A stretch of 64,000 nucleotides of DNA from Homalodisca vitripennis. Its lineage: Eukaryota > Arthropoda > Insecta > Hemiptera > Cicadellidae. Positions 10,234 through 21,775 of the stretch are shown one piece after another. Made by a program: the position numbers and the translations under genes. Under the pieces are notes generated by a model that saw only the letters and a program-made list of their open reading frames with translations, searched no databases and was not told the DNA's origin. Location: the NCBI RefSeq assembly GCF_021130785.1, contig NC_060207.1, forward strand, positions 8,635,501 through 8,699,500, read 5' to 3'. The stretch's first letter is position 1; every line of letters begins with the position of its first letter.

Positions 10234-12508
10234 ATACAAATCAGCGAAAATTAAAACCCCCCTGTGAGCACGTATTAGTAAATAGATAATTAACAATATT
10301 TTAATTCCAACAAGATTTTGGATACACGTGAACATGCAATTTTTAAGCTATACCGACAATAGTGGTAGGTTTAACATTGCATAAATACAAATGATGCACA
10401 ACAACTGCAGTTAACAGTTGTATTGTTGTCTCAGTTGTTAATTAAGCTGTTCCGATAGAGCCAGGATGGATACAGCTGCGTTTGACAAGTATACAACCGA
10501 CACTAATAATAACAGAGGCCTCTACTTCCTCTACCGCTGCTTCACTACACAGGTTACCGCCTAGAACTGCTATACATGGGGTAAATATGAATTTACTCGC
10601 ACCACATTATTTGTGTACATACTTAAATCATTAAAATAATGTCTGCATGCTTTTTCTTTCTTCTTGTAAAATATTATGGTTTGAAATACTTAAGCTACAA
10701 CCTAACCTTGATCCGTGACGCTTAAGCTACCTTAAGCTTTCCTCAAGCAAACCTTTAACTCATCTGAGCTACAAAACCTACACTGTTGTAGAAGAAGACC
10801 AAAAGTAGTTAAGAATGTTGTTTATTTAATTAAAATGTAATATATTTGTACAAAGTTACCTATTTTAATTAGGCTACTTAATTTCACTCCATTACAGAAA
10901 CTCAACAGCCCAAAGTTCGTTCCTCTTGTCTCTCATAAGCAAAAAATACATCAAATGCTGCCATAACAATATGTGTGATGTAAAACAATAAATGTCCTCA
11001 TGATACGCTCTACTTGCGTGGTCTATATGTACGTGGGCATTAAAGAGTATCGTAAACTCGTTTAATGCTTTAAAATACTCAAAATAGTTTTGACGTCAGT
11101 GTTCATAGAATATTTTATTTGTTTATGATTTATATGGTCACAATGAGACAAGCCATAACCTTTCCAAAAACTGTTCATCACTCTCTTTCTATAATCTGCC
11201 ATACTTATCTTTAAACTTGAACGAAACAGGTGGGTCATATACGGCAAATTTAATTTTGTAAAAGACTGCGAATTTTTTAACTGTCTACACAGGTATTAAA
11301 TGTTAACCAGTATACAAGTAAGACCGTAATTTTCAAGGCAATTGTTAATTTTTCAAGGGATTTTGAAAATTGAAGGCGAAAAATAATTATATTTACTAAA
11401 TATCTTACTATATAAATGTTGCTTGGAACTACTTGACAATTTCATGAAATAAAAGTGGCCATTTTTATTTATCTTAATCTGAAAAGTTTTTAATTCATCA
11501 TGAAATAAGTTGGAAATAACAATCCTGCTCCCAAATGTGAATAACCGCCATATTGAAAAGTTTTATTGGTTAAGTCTGCCTAACGAACTTATATAAACTA
11601 TATTAAAATAAGGTATGAAGATTAGCCTGAATCTAATAAGAACTACGCTAGTTATCGTGCTAACAATTAATCCCTCAATGTTGTATACTAGTTAATACTT
11701 TTTACGCCCGCTTTTTTGAAACCATACGTGATATCAATAAGCAGGTTGGAACTAAAATTATTGTAAACCAGCTGTTATTCGTGGGTTCATGCGTAATTTT
11801 TGAAATCGAGTTCCTTACACTACTTAGTAAATCACTTATAGGGGTTATTTCTATGACATTTTTCAAACTTAATTAGGCATACATCAGGTACATATTATTT
11901 CAGTGTTTATAGTTAAGAGTATCAAAATTCAATCTGTCTCGTATATCAAGATTTGCAGGTGTAGAGTAATCTGCGGTTGAATGAATTATATTTCCAACAC
12001 CACAACTGTATCTTGTTGCCTCGCCCACAAATACAAAACATGCAAAAACATTAAAATGCTCGACATCTTGTAAACATAATTCGGTCAAAAAGCGTTTACT
12101 TGTAGCCCTTGTCATTTTACTCCGGAGTGACGTAGTTGTTTGTCTTGTTTTCCGATGAAGAAAATACAGCTGCATGGGAGTGTCAACAGCTTTTTGGTGT
12201 CAGTTAAATTCGGTTTATGAAACACAAGTACTAAATTTGTTTAAGATTTCAAAATATTCCAGTAAACTTTTTAATCTTTCTCTTCATATAAACCTTTTCG
12301 CTATCCGTTTTAGAGATTAGCACTTAGCAACACATTTTGCGATTTATTTATATTTATAAGATGACCTTAGAATTTTTCAAATCAGAATGACCGCCGTCTT
12401 GAACCCTTAAGATATATAAAAAGTTAAAGTATAAAACTTGTTTATTATTACATGTAGAAATGCATTGCTTTAAAACTATGTTGGTGATTAGTTGAGATAC
12501 AATTTTTG
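10234..12508. other. AT-rich stretch without recognisable genes
   Basis: No supported gene. Minus-strand frames at 11062-11247 and 11900-12175 (91 codons) show no domain, no splice context and no composition shift. Short phrases such as CCGCCATATTGAAAAG near 11550 and CCGCCGTCTTGAACCC near 12393 resemble the repeat described at 12509-12835, so old copies of that family are probably scattered here. Confidence 0.45.
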
Positions 12509-12835
12509 CTCGAAATTGAATGTCTGCCGTCTTTAAACTTTTTATTTAATAACTCGAAAAATCCGTTATAAGGGCGAATGTAATAGGTAGATTTACTTGA
12601 AACACATACAAAAAAAGAAATTTGTTCGTATGATTTTGCTCGAAATTCAATATCTTCCGTCTTTAAACTTTTTATTTAATAACTCATTAAAGCTATGTGC
12701 AAGTACTGCACATTTTTCGGATTATAGTGATTTTGGATTATGGTCGTCATGATCGGCGAAAATCCAAAATATCTCCCGAAAAATCCGTTATATAGGCGAT
12801 TGCAATAGATTTATATGAAATACATAAAAAATCGT
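12509..12835. repeat. Degenerate direct duplication, second copy interrupted
   Basis: TTTTTGCTCGAAATTGAATG to AATAACTCGAAAAATCCG (about 12509-12570) is followed by a similar copy starting at about 12636. In the second copy the homology stops after TTTATTTAATAACTC and resumes at GAAAAATCCGTTATA about 90 bp later. The 90 bp in between (about 12687-12776) contain CGGATTATAGTGATTTTGG and look like an insertion. Confidence 0.6.
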
Positions 12836-14150
12836 GTAATTTTTCTATACTTGTATACAACAGAGACATTACGTTATGTTGGTGACAATGAAGCGGCCAC
12901 CAAGCTCTCTTCAGATCGCCTAATACAATTCACACGCATTATCCGGTGACAGAGCTGGCAGACTCGCCCATCGCCACTATTTTTGGCCGATCCTCTTTAA
13001 CATTTTCCTCGCTAAACTATATCTGATATAACAATAAATATCAATGTAGTTAATTAGAATTAGAGTTTAGTAGTTATAAATAAAATGAAAACTTTACAAA
13101 CACAGTCGTGTTTAGTGTTAACACACTACACGAAAGATAGTAGGTTTGTGCCATTGGAAAAATGTCTCGTGTGAAGTAGTGAATGTTGGCACAAATTTAC
13201 CTAACGATATTTACTGGAAATTGTATGGAAAACAAAACGTGGGGAAAAATAAGACTGGCACAGAGCCGAGCTGGACCGCACAATGAGCCAAGTGAGCACA
13301 AAGCGTAGAGGGGCGCAACAGTTCTAATGGCGGAGACAATGTTCGCTGGAAATTCGGTATTTATTAATGACCTCTTGAACTTCTGTGAGGTGGGTATTGC
13401 TCCGTTTGCATCATTAACCTGGTCAAGAAACAGTGCAATCTGAAATGTTTGGTGCTGCTTTTTTGAAATGTTCAGAATTACCTAGCGACAAAAAACATCT
13501 TTGAACACAATTTCATAAGGGGTCTAGTTACTGTTATATTATGTAATAACGTGTTTTTTCATATGTATGAAATCTTCTTTGTCCTATTTTGTGGATTTAA
13601 TTTTAATTGCATATTATTGCAAATCTCTTTTCTGAGTAGTTACACAGTTTTTAAATTCGATCATGTATATGCAAATTTATGTAATGTATTGTAGGTATAA
13701 GTGGCATCTAAAATACCATTTTTTTGATCATTATTTGTTCTAACTAGGTACTCTTTAACTCATTACAAAGCTCAGTTGAAACACCTTTTGGTGTCAAATG
13801 CGTTTTACTCTGTCGATTAATTCTTGACATGCCGGTGAAATAATTGGTCTCTAATTTCTGTGCGGGTCTGACGGTTCTAATATTACTGAATGAGAGAATG
13901 AATGATCACTTATGTATGTTTGAATGTATATGAGAATGCCTTAGCTATAGGATTTAAAACAAATGACTCTTGCAATACAATGTACATATTGTCAAACTGC
14001 AATACAGATTATTATTATTAACTGTCCACGTAGTGAAATTAGTATTTTGTATAAACGAGCTGTTAATTTGTCAATACAGTATGTAAATTTATAACTCAGT
14101 ATACATTTTAATACGGTTTTACTAAATTATGCTCACTACTCAGTATGTTC
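12836..14150. other. Non-coding stretch
   Basis: No supported gene. The segment 12880-13000 is less AT-rich (AAGCGGCCACCAAGC, then TTATCCGGTGACAGAGC) and 13240-13330 has a patch of higher GC. Neither holds a usable open frame. They could be remnants of the pogo-like transposon whose end lies at 14186-14210. Confidence 0.4.
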
Positions 14151-14210
14151 GGTTATCCGACGTCATGTTTGTTTTACCAATTTAAGTCGGATAATCGAGG
14201 TTCTACTGTA
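14151..14210 (+). mobile_element. Isolated terminal end of a pogo/Tigger-like DNA transposon
   Basis: GTCGGATAATCGAGG followed by TTCTACTGTA at 14186-14210 matches the form of pogo/Tigger-type terminal repeats, which read inward as CAGTAGAACCTCGATTATCC and insert at TA. The end is followed by TA. A partner TTATCCGAC at 14153-14161 pairs with GTCGGATAA at 14186-14194, forming a small palindrome inside the end. I find no matching opposite terminus and no transposase frame in this window, so this is a solo or heavily deleted copy. Confidence 0.55.
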
Positions 14211-14259
14211 TACATTCAAGAAACCGGTTTTATTAAGTTTTTTTAGTTCTACGCACTGC

Positions 14260-14590
14260 TGTTGTACGGTGGCCTGTCATACCGTACTACAAGTCACAGC
14301 CGGAAGTATTATTCACACCGAAGGAGGAATGAGAGTTCCCGCAGCCACCGCCACGGGACCTCGGCGTGGTGAGTTCCCGGTCCGGAGAGGATATCGCCAC
14401 TCGTGGGCAGTCCAGTGCGAGGGCAGGACCGGCTATTTCGGCGACCCGGGCTCTCTAATTTTAACTGACGACAGTGTGCGGTGGTGTGCGGGAGTGTGTG
14501 GATTGGTGTGTAGCGGAGATGTGTGGCCATGTCCTACCTTACCTATGGCCTGCAGCATAGAAGGTAGGACCTCGACAACGTATCCTTAAG
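14260..14590 (+). promoter_or_regulatory. GC-rich, CpG-containing island; possible promoter or first exon
   Basis: A sharp rise in GC and CpG density compared with both flanks. On the plus strand a frame of 106 codons is open across 14269-14589. An internal ATG at 14329 is preceded by AAGGAGGA and reads 13 codons (rich in Ala, Pro, Arg) to a donor-like CGTGGTGAGTTCC near 14366. Such islands in AT-rich insect DNA often mark promoters or 5' exons, but no downstream exon is recognisable, and a GC-rich mobile element remains possible. The strand is uncertain because the minus strand is also open over 14309-14530. Confidence 0.35.
14531..14570. repeat. Strong 40-nt hairpin
   Basis: GTCCTACCTT at 14531-14540 is the exact reverse complement of AAGGTAGGAC at 14561-14570. 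Inside, CTATG at 14543-14547 pairs with CATAG at 14556-14560, leaving a 2-nt bulge and an 8-nt loop. The pairing does not extend outward, so it is shorter than a typical microRNA precursor. Confidence 0.8.
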
Positions 14591-15028
14591 GATATAACAG
14601 TCAAGAAATTTCAAGTGACAAAATTATAGGAGTCTGTCTGTATTTAGCGTTAAGGTGTTTAGAAGGCAGTATTATAAACATAAAAAATAAATAAAGTCTA
14701 ATAAAAACAAGATACTATGATAGCATCAAAATAATATATACACATACGTCTTTTATTTCCTTCCATAATGTGTACTAAATATTCGATTAATTCCAACTGT
14801 AGCAACTCTCTTGAAGTATCCACCAAAATGTACTTATCCTGTTAGTAAATCTTACAGCAATATCAGTACGGGGTTGTACTTGATTCTGGTTTTCATATTT
14901 AATGTCCGTCTTACTAAACGATTGATATATTTCATATTTAACGGTCTTAAATGAACTGTCTTATCGTAACATTTAGTGAAAAATAATGAGCAAATAAATA
15001 CGTCGACTATGTAATGTTTAGGTTTACC

Positions 15029-15073
15029 ATACACATACATGTGTGTATGTATGTATATATGTGTGTGTATGTA

Positions 15074-15143
<70 letters not shown>
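15029..15143. repeat. TG/TATG to (TA)n microsatellite
   Basis: Begins with CACATACATGTGTG and GTATGTATG blocks and becomes uninterrupted TA repeats from about 15081 to 15143. Frames encoding Tyr-Ile repeats across it are artefacts of the dinucleotide repeat. Confidence 0.97.
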
Positions 15144-15146
<3 letters not shown>

Positions 15147-16129
15147 TCTTATATTTATGGATATTTGGAGATTCAATATTTGTATGTCACGGCCAAGTTT
15201 CCGCGTCAGGTGTAAAAATACTCCATAGCATAACAATAATAGCTGCTGCCTTGCAGTGAGGGGTCTCTGAGGCAACTTCAACTCCACCACTTGTTGAGCA
15301 CTGTTTTTTTATTTTAAACTGTACCCCAAAGAACTTACCCTGTGTGCTTATTTTATACCGCAGTTTTCGCTCAGATATTAAACTAAATACTCGATGTGGT
15401 TAAATCAACTGATGCAGTAATATTACCCACTCAACGAAAGAATTTTACCCTTACTCCTAAGTATTTACTCGTTTCTTTTCAGTTATAATTCTAATTCGAG
15501 GCTAAACTTACAATGTTATGTTTGCTGCTCACTTTTGGCTAAACTGTTATACACAAGGAAAGTTTTAATGTAAATGTTACTTGTGTTTTGTATTACTTAT
15601 ACGATTTTAAGTCTAAGCATTTTTCATTTATACTATAATATTAAACATTCATCGTTGATTGTTTATTCAAATTTATCATTATTACAAATTGTTTGCAATG
15701 AGGCATAACTGTGAAGAACACGTTTACCAACAACCTTGTTGGGATGTATTTTTGATAAATAAAACAATATATTTATAGATTGAAATAAAGATTTCAACCT
15801 CATAAATCTATGTAACTTGTTTGCAGAAGATAATGCTACTTGCAGTCAATGTATCTCATGATTACTGTATTCTAGTTAAACTTCAAATTAGTGATAAATT
15901 TATGACTAACATTATACAATTTTTGATTCGTGAGTTTTTAGTTGTGATATTTTTTTAGGCTATGCTATATTCTAGATCTATTATAATTAGCAACTCTAAT
16001 TCGATCTGTTTTGGCCTATAAGGTTTGTAACGATCCTTAAATCAGTCTTTTGGTAGAGACGTATACACAAGAGATAGAATTTTACATGATCTTTGAGGAT
16101 ACTGACCGTTTTGGAATTTACTTAGAGAG
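15144..16129. other. AT-rich non-coding stretch
   Basis: No gene or repeat recognised. Stops are dense in all frames. Confidence 0.5.
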
Positions 16130-16235
16130 TTTAAACTCTTCATGGAGCTTCATTTCTGTATAGGCAACATCCAGCTCGATGATGGAACACGTCACTACAT
16201 TGGGATTTGGCTGAGCGTTAGCAAAAATTTATTTC
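16130..16235 (+). repeat. Member of a dispersed repeat family
   Basis: Contains CTTCATTTCTGTATAGGC, then ATCCAGCTCGATGATGG, then GGGATTTGGCTGAGCGTTAG. Related phrases in the same order occur near 36975, 41205, 41690 and 48150. No coding potential. Confidence 0.65.
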
Positions 16236-16239
16236 AAAT

Positions 16240-17070
16240 TTATGTTCCGATAACGAGAAGGGGATCCACGTTTCAAAACTCTCAATGTACTCTTACATTC
16301 TACCATGTCGTTGCACTGTAACAGCATGTACCATTACTGGATACACAAGATATTTTCCTGATGATCTCGTAACTATAGACTTTTTAATGAAACTTGTTTT
16401 GCTACGTACACAAGAGTGACGGGTGGCGGTGCTTCGATGCGTGCTTGTTCCACCCATTGTGATTGAAGCGACAATGAAGTAGCAAATCAAACAAGAAATT
16501 ATTTTATTGTCGTAGACATTGTTACGCATAGAGTTGTTAATTTATCTTTGTTTGAAATTTTTCTACATATTCAGCTGATAAATTTGAGTTTGTAATTATT
16601 ACATAGTAGTCTATATTTTGGTTAAATTTAAATTTAAAATGGAATTTGTTATAGTTTTAAGGTCATTAAATGTAAATATGTATATATATTACAATATATA
16701 AATAATATATAAAATATAAGCATATGGTTGAGTGGTAGAGAGGGCTAACAAGCCCTAACTCCGCCTCTTGACAAAAATTCATTTCATTTCAAAAATTTGT
16801 GTTGCATTGGTTTCTATGTTGGAAACGAAGGGAATTTTCAAAATAAACAAAATGTACTTTACATTCTACCAATGTTTGCAGTAACACTGTGTAAGGGTAC
16901 TATACACAAACCATATTTATAAACGATCTCAACTATAGACTTTATTAATACACATTGTCTTTTCTACATTACAAGAGTGAGTTTATATTTTTTCCACCCA
17001 TTGCACTTATTGACGACAATGAAGTCAAATCAAATCAAACCAAATTTTATCTTCGTATTGTACATGGTAG
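16240..17070 (+). repeat. Two diverged direct copies of a sequence of about 290 bp
   Basis: The segment from about 16270 (TGTACTCTTACATTCTACCA, then ACTATAGACTTTTTAATG, then CACAAGAGTGACG, then TTCCACCCATTG, then GACAATGAAGT) is matched in order at about 16852-17070 (TGTACTTTACATTCTACCA, ACTATAGACTTTATTAATA, TACAAGAGTGAG, TTCCACCCATTG, GACAATGAAGT). The second copy is shorter through several deletions. This is old duplicated or dispersed repeat DNA with no frame. Confidence 0.65.
16727..16800 (+). repeat. tRNA-like SINE head, degenerate
   Basis: ATGGTTGAGTGGTAGAGAGG resembles a tRNA A box (TGG-x-x-x-AGTGG). It is followed by the self-complementary AGGGCTAACAAGCCCT and then by a CATTTCATTTC tail. 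No convincing B box follows. This arrangement suggests a tRNA-derived SINE fragment, though a chance resemblance is possible. Confidence 0.3.
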
Positions 17071-17119
17071 ACATTTTATGAGCCGTACTATATTCACAAT
17101 ATTTAGAAACAAATCCCAG

Positions 17120-17745
17120 GTAGTTTGAGCTTTTAAGGAATAGACTGAACCAGTTACAATATTACAAAGATGCCTTAATTACTGTTATTTATTAAATAAT
17201 CAACAAACTATTTACAATAAAATATAATAACAAAAATATAAACAGATGGAGTTGAAAATCGAATTATTTCAATAACGACAAAAAATTACAATTAAAAATT
17301 TTGTCAGAAAGCTCTAGGAATTCATTAAAACTTGAAGAGTATGCCCCACAAGTAAGCCAATAATTTAATTATTGATTTAGGCAATACCTGTTAAGGGTAT
17401 TTAATATATTCAGATTTTATTATACACTTTCTTACACATCGTCCCAACATGGTATACAACTTACTTAAACGATAGTGCTGAAAACTAATTTTTATCTTTA
17501 TTGCTGGTATTTTATGAGTGTATATATTTTCATTTACATCCTAGTTTTTTTTTAAGGAATTAGACAGCCAGTTCAAATATGTAAAGGTTAATTACTGTAT
17601 TTATTTAATCTTTTAAAAATAGGCCTTACAGTGATCAGATGGAGTTGCACCGTCAATTATTCTAACGACTTTTTTTAACAAAAATTTTTATAAATCTTGA
17701 AGAGTTGCCCCACACAAGTTATATTTTAATTACTGATTGGAAGAT
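17120..17745 (+). repeat. Second pair of diverged direct copies
   Basis: Phrases at 17135-17390 (TTTTAAGGAATAGACTG, TTAATTACTGTTATTTATT, CAGATGGAGTTG, AACTTGAAGAGTATGCCCCA) recur in order at 17555-17745 (TTTTAAGGAATTAGACAG, TTAATTACTGTATTTATTT, CAGATGGAGTTGC, ATCTTGAAGAGTTGCCCCA). The copies differ by many indels. Confidence 0.6.
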
Positions 17746-19750
17746 AACCAAAAATAATGTAAGTGAGATGTAATACAGTTTTTTCAATCGCCCAACAGTA
17801 TACAACTCTAGATAGCCTAGTTTTGATATAGTCCTATATGAGTACTCCCCTGTAAGCCGAGTGATCAACACTTACACCTAAAAATTAGTACTGGTAACTG
17901 TTTATTTCCAATGTTTCTTCATCATAAGCCTTAAAGAAAAAATTATATCCGCAGTTTTTATTTTTGTTTAGTAGATAACCAAAAAAATGAAAATGAAACC
18001 TCATTAAGCAGACACAAGTTCAATGTCTACCGGAGGTGTACACATTTTGTATACTGTTTCTTTATCTGTCTGTCCATCCGCAGTCATCTCAAAAATGAAA
18101 TGCTATAAATTTGGAGTTTTATACCTATTTTTATTTTAATGCCAGATACGCTAAACTTAGTGTAGCGTATTTCTATATTGTTACATTACGTAACTTCCCT
18201 TATTTCAGCCTAACCAGCCTTATTACTTAGTAGCTATCTTACCGAGTCAAGTCACATGTTATAAAGTCGCATATTATTGACTTAATAGTTAAAACATAGC
18301 CAATAGCAAATCGAAATAATCAATTTTATAGCCATGGACTAGTTTGGCTTCACAGTCAGCAAAAGAAGACTGGTGTCCTGAATCTAATGATAAGAAGTGG
18401 GAATTTGTCATTTCATACCATCAAAAGGCATGGTGTGAACTTACCAATGATAATGCCTGTTGGTGAAGCTTTCATTGCTGACCGATAATTCTATTGTAAT
18501 GAATTCTTTCCTAACATATGATTCTTCTGCTTCCTTCACTGATATCGTGGAATCTGCTGCTTCAGCTTGGTATACCAATGCCACACAATACCAACTATTG
18601 TAAAACAAAATATAAACTATTTAAGGTTCAATAACACATAATTAAAACTTTATTTATAGATATTTAAACCTATTGACAAGTAGTATTTCCGCTTATAAGG
18701 TCAAGTAATCTGTCCGCGTAGTCTGTAATGTTTTAAATTTAATATTAATTAAGTAGTTTTTTTTGCAACCAATTTACTAAATAAAATACGTTATATGCCT
18801 ATATGCTTTAAACCTTTTACAAACCAAGATATTAATTTTATTTATTTTAAAATATTAGTTTTTGCTACGAAAGTTAATAACTAACCTTTTTTAAATTTCG
18901 AACAGTCACTTCAATAAACTTAGAAGGCCGCCCTAAACATTATTTTAGAAATTCAAAATTAATAAGTGTTGCTAAAAAGTGGAGTGTAACTTTATATAAT
19001 AGAGTTCATCCTCAGCACTTATAAAAAGTTGAAGAAAAATTAGTATTTCAAAGTATTAAAACTTTTCATCAATGTGTTTTTATGATACACAGAATAGTTC
19101 TTCTTATTTATTTGCGTAATTTTCTATTTCAGGCAAATTCTTTGACATAAATTAGGATCAACGTCTGTGTTACTTCAAACAAATATCCTTCTTTTTGTCA
19201 TAGAACTATAAGATATGTCTCAATAGAAAGATTTTACAAATTTACATCCTAACTCTTTTATTGTGAAGTTTTCACTTTTTGTATATACCAGAATAATATA
19301 TTAAATAACTATAAGGAAAAAGGTCTGATATTTTTTTCCGAATAGCCAATAACAATGTAAAGAGCTAAAATGGGTTTGTATGCTTATTAATATTATTGCT
19401 TTCAAATGGAACACCTGCCATAATGTTTAGGTTCAAAATAAGACATAAAGTGTTTAAGGTTGAACATGTTTCTCATGGAGCCAAGGCCACCACCAATGCG
19501 GCCAGATTTTTGAAAGGTCAGTATATTATAAATTTGAATAAATATGATATAACGAATGTTCAGTAATTTGTAAAGTAGCAAAATTTGTAATATCTGAATA
19601 AAATAAATTGTCAGAAACCAAAAAAGGAGATGAGTGTAAGTATTAAGTAAGGATATAAACAAATGTTATCGGATGGATGGTGACTCATAATATACTCGCT
19701 TGGTTAATTCATAAATGCGTAGGAAAGGTAACCAGATCCATAGAGCTCTG
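17746..19750. other. AT-rich stretch with one small hairpin
   Basis: No supported gene. Near 18147-18171 ATACGCTA and TAGCGTAT form an 8-bp stem, located about 80 bp after a TCTGTCTGTCCATCCGCAG phrase typical of the dispersed family seen elsewhere. A minus-strand frame at 19402-19662 is AT-driven. Confidence 0.45.
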
Positions 19751-19754
19751 TTTG

Positions 19755-21270
19755 AAATTTTGTTCTAGCTACCGTTTACATTGTTTACTTCAGAAGCTGT
19801 GAGTAAAAAGTAGAGCTGTGGGGATCGATAAAATTTCCATACAAATGATTGAGACAGTGAGTCCATACGCATTAGGGGCTATAATTCGTTTAGTAAATAA
19901 ATGCATAGAAAATGGGTCTTCCCTAAAGAATGAAAGAAAAGTATTTTTCGGCCGCTGCCTAAAGTTACAATCCCAGGTCTTTAACTCAATCAACAATGAG
20001 ATGCCTCTGGGCAAGACGAACAATTACGGCTTTGGTGAGGGTGCGATTTCATAGATAAGATCATATCTGCAAGAAAGGTGTTAAAATCTGGCTATGAGAC
20101 ATCTCAGCCCCTTTTCAAATTTCGGGGTGTACCTCAAGGCAGCTACCTCGACCCAATGTTGTTCAACTTGTACACATCAGACTTCCCGCTGTGTGTGAAA
20201 AGTTGCACCGTTCATTTGTATGTGGATGATTGTCAGCTGCATCTCGCTTATGATCCGGATATAATATAAAAGGCCATCGGTCAGATTAATGCTGACCTAA
20301 ACAACTTATCAACTTAGTAAATCCAAAATGGATTCAGGTCAATATAAGCAAATGCACAGTCCAGAATATTGCTCCGCACAATCTGGTGGTGCGCGATGGT
20401 AAGAGTTTGGCCGATAGAGTTAAAACTCTTGGCGTCGTGTTGGATCATGGCCTCACTTTTTCCGATCACATTTCTCAAGTCACCCAGCGTGCAATCGGGA
20501 GTTTTAAGGGTTTGCGTAGATTCAGAATATTACTGCCGGAGACTGCGAAGCCGCGGCTTATGAAGACTTTAGTCCTGTCAGTGTTGTACTACTGTCTACC
20601 TGTTTATAGAAAGAGCATTTCGAGAGAGGACGTTGGAAGAATCCGAAGGATGCAGAACTCAGACACCTGGTTGATTTTCAACCTGAGACAGTTGACCATG
20701 TGTTTTCTTTGCGGGATGCTGTCAAGTTACTCTCCATAGTGGCAGTGTGCAGGCAGTTTACGTGTCGCATGCTCCACATGGTTCTCAAATTTAAAGAACC
20801 ACAGTATCTCATTAAGAAATTCTTGCATCAGGAAGGAGGAAGGCTCTCAACAATGTATCCTCCAAGATGAAAGGCTTCACTTTAAGAAAGTGAGGCTGGA
20901 AGTTGGAAAAGGAGGCATCTCTTATTTTCATCTTCTTTGTCTTTTAAAGATAAGGACGACTCTATAATTTGAGATGGTCAAATGTTTCTCAAATTGTAGT
21001 GAAGCACAAGAAGATGATGCTACAGCTACTGTAATTCATACTACGAGAAATCCCTGCTCTATATTTCCCTAAGCAGGGAGTAACGGCTAGGTGTCGAGTG
21101 CCTAGGTATAACAAGGAGTTCATTCTGAGACCACCAAATCTCGCTCCAGTGTTAGTTCACGACGGGAAGATGTTGTTCTTGCTCGTTAACTGTATGGAGA
21201 CTTGTGTTTGTTATTTCCCTATTCCTCTATTCTTCTTCTTTGCGTCTCCCATGCCACAATCTTTCATTAA
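19755..21270 (+). mobile_element. Decayed non-LTR retrotransposon (Jockey/CR1-like LINE), ORF2 relic
   Basis: Conceptual translation in shifting frames gives the normal order of a LINE reverse transcriptase and C-terminal region. GIDKISIQMIE (19823 on) is the template-contact block before motif A. A damaged motif A, FNSINNEMPLGK, follows with the middle deleted. Then come FRGVPQGSYLDPMLFNLY (motif B), LYVDDCQLHL (motif C, catalytic YVDD), LADRVKTLGVVLDHGLTFSDH (the thumb region) and a C-terminal region ending in CRVPRYNKEFILR near 21095. The 5' half with the endonuclease is missing. It is dead through frameshifts and stops. Confidence 0.85.
20078..20739 (+). pseudogene. LINE reverse transcriptase core, frameshifted
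   Basis: Two open segments carry the core. At 20078-20269, motif B (GVPQGSYL) is followed by motif C (YVDD at about 20219-20230) and a stop at 20267-20269. At 20386-20739, the thumb-type segment (LGVVLDHGLTFSDHISQVTQ) is followed by the helix-rich part ending GRIRRMQNSDTWLIFNLRQL. The usual Ala of YADD is Val, which also occurs in working enzymes. An in-frame stop and several frame changes separate the blocks. Confidence 0.8.
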
Positions 21271-21387
21271 ATAAGTGACAAAAATGCATGTGTAAGCTAC
21301 TTATAGTTCAAACTATTATTATAACAACCGACAACAAAATAAGGATCGTTATACTTGGTATCACGGATTCACACCTAGGAGCATTAA

Positions 21388-21775
21388 TAAAGATGACAAG
21401 AGAGTGGGATACTTATGGGACGATTACACAAGCGTTGAGTTTCAAAATCCAACGCAGGAAGAGAAAGAGAAAACACCTTCAGGTTCTTTAAAGTACTAAA
21501 CTGCTCTAAAAGAAGTGGGGCCTTACATCAGACATTAATGATTGATTGTTAGGATATTAGTGTTTTTTAAATAAAATAATTCATATATAGCGACTGCCTT
21601 TCCTTTACCATTAAATGTTGATTATTTATACTAGCTTTAGGCTTATTTGTACACGAATCTCTATTTTAACCTCATACGGTTGTAGTATTTGACTACCAAC
21701 ACGCGTGGCAATATTTGTTGCACATATGTTTAGCCAATTGGACACTTAAACTTGCTAAGAGCTTTAGAAACATCA
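21388..21775 (+). repeat. Left arm of a large inverted duplication
   Basis: From AAGATGACAAGAGAGTGG through GGAAGAGAAAGAGAAAACACC, CTTTCCTTTACCATTAAA and CGGTTGTAGTATTTGACTACC to about ATGTTTAGCCAA, this region matches the reverse complement of about 22600-22850. A segment of about 115 bp (roughly 21492-21592) is present only here. Divergence is considerable, so the duplication is old. Confidence 0.75.
21391..21491 (+). pseudogene. Truncated copy of the 22701-22871 exon
   Basis: The plus-strand frame reads REWDTYGTITQALSFKIQ followed by RRKRKRKHLQVL and a stop at 21489-21491. The opposite arm encodes EEWYIYGTTTQAFGFKIQ followed by WRKRKRRHLQVL in the matching frame. The amino-acid match is good and the frame is kept, but the stop arrives 15 codons earlier than in the other copy. 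The sequence upstream differs and lacks the splice acceptor, so I treat it as a degenerate duplicate. Confidence 0.4.

Noticed and set aside
11900..12175. 91-codon minus-strand frame as a gene
   Set aside because: No recognised domain, no clear composition shift and no splice or promoter signal.
15014..15290. Tyr-Ile repeat frames on both strands
   Set aside because: They translate the (TA)n and (TG)n microsatellite. The same reason removes 49393-49713.
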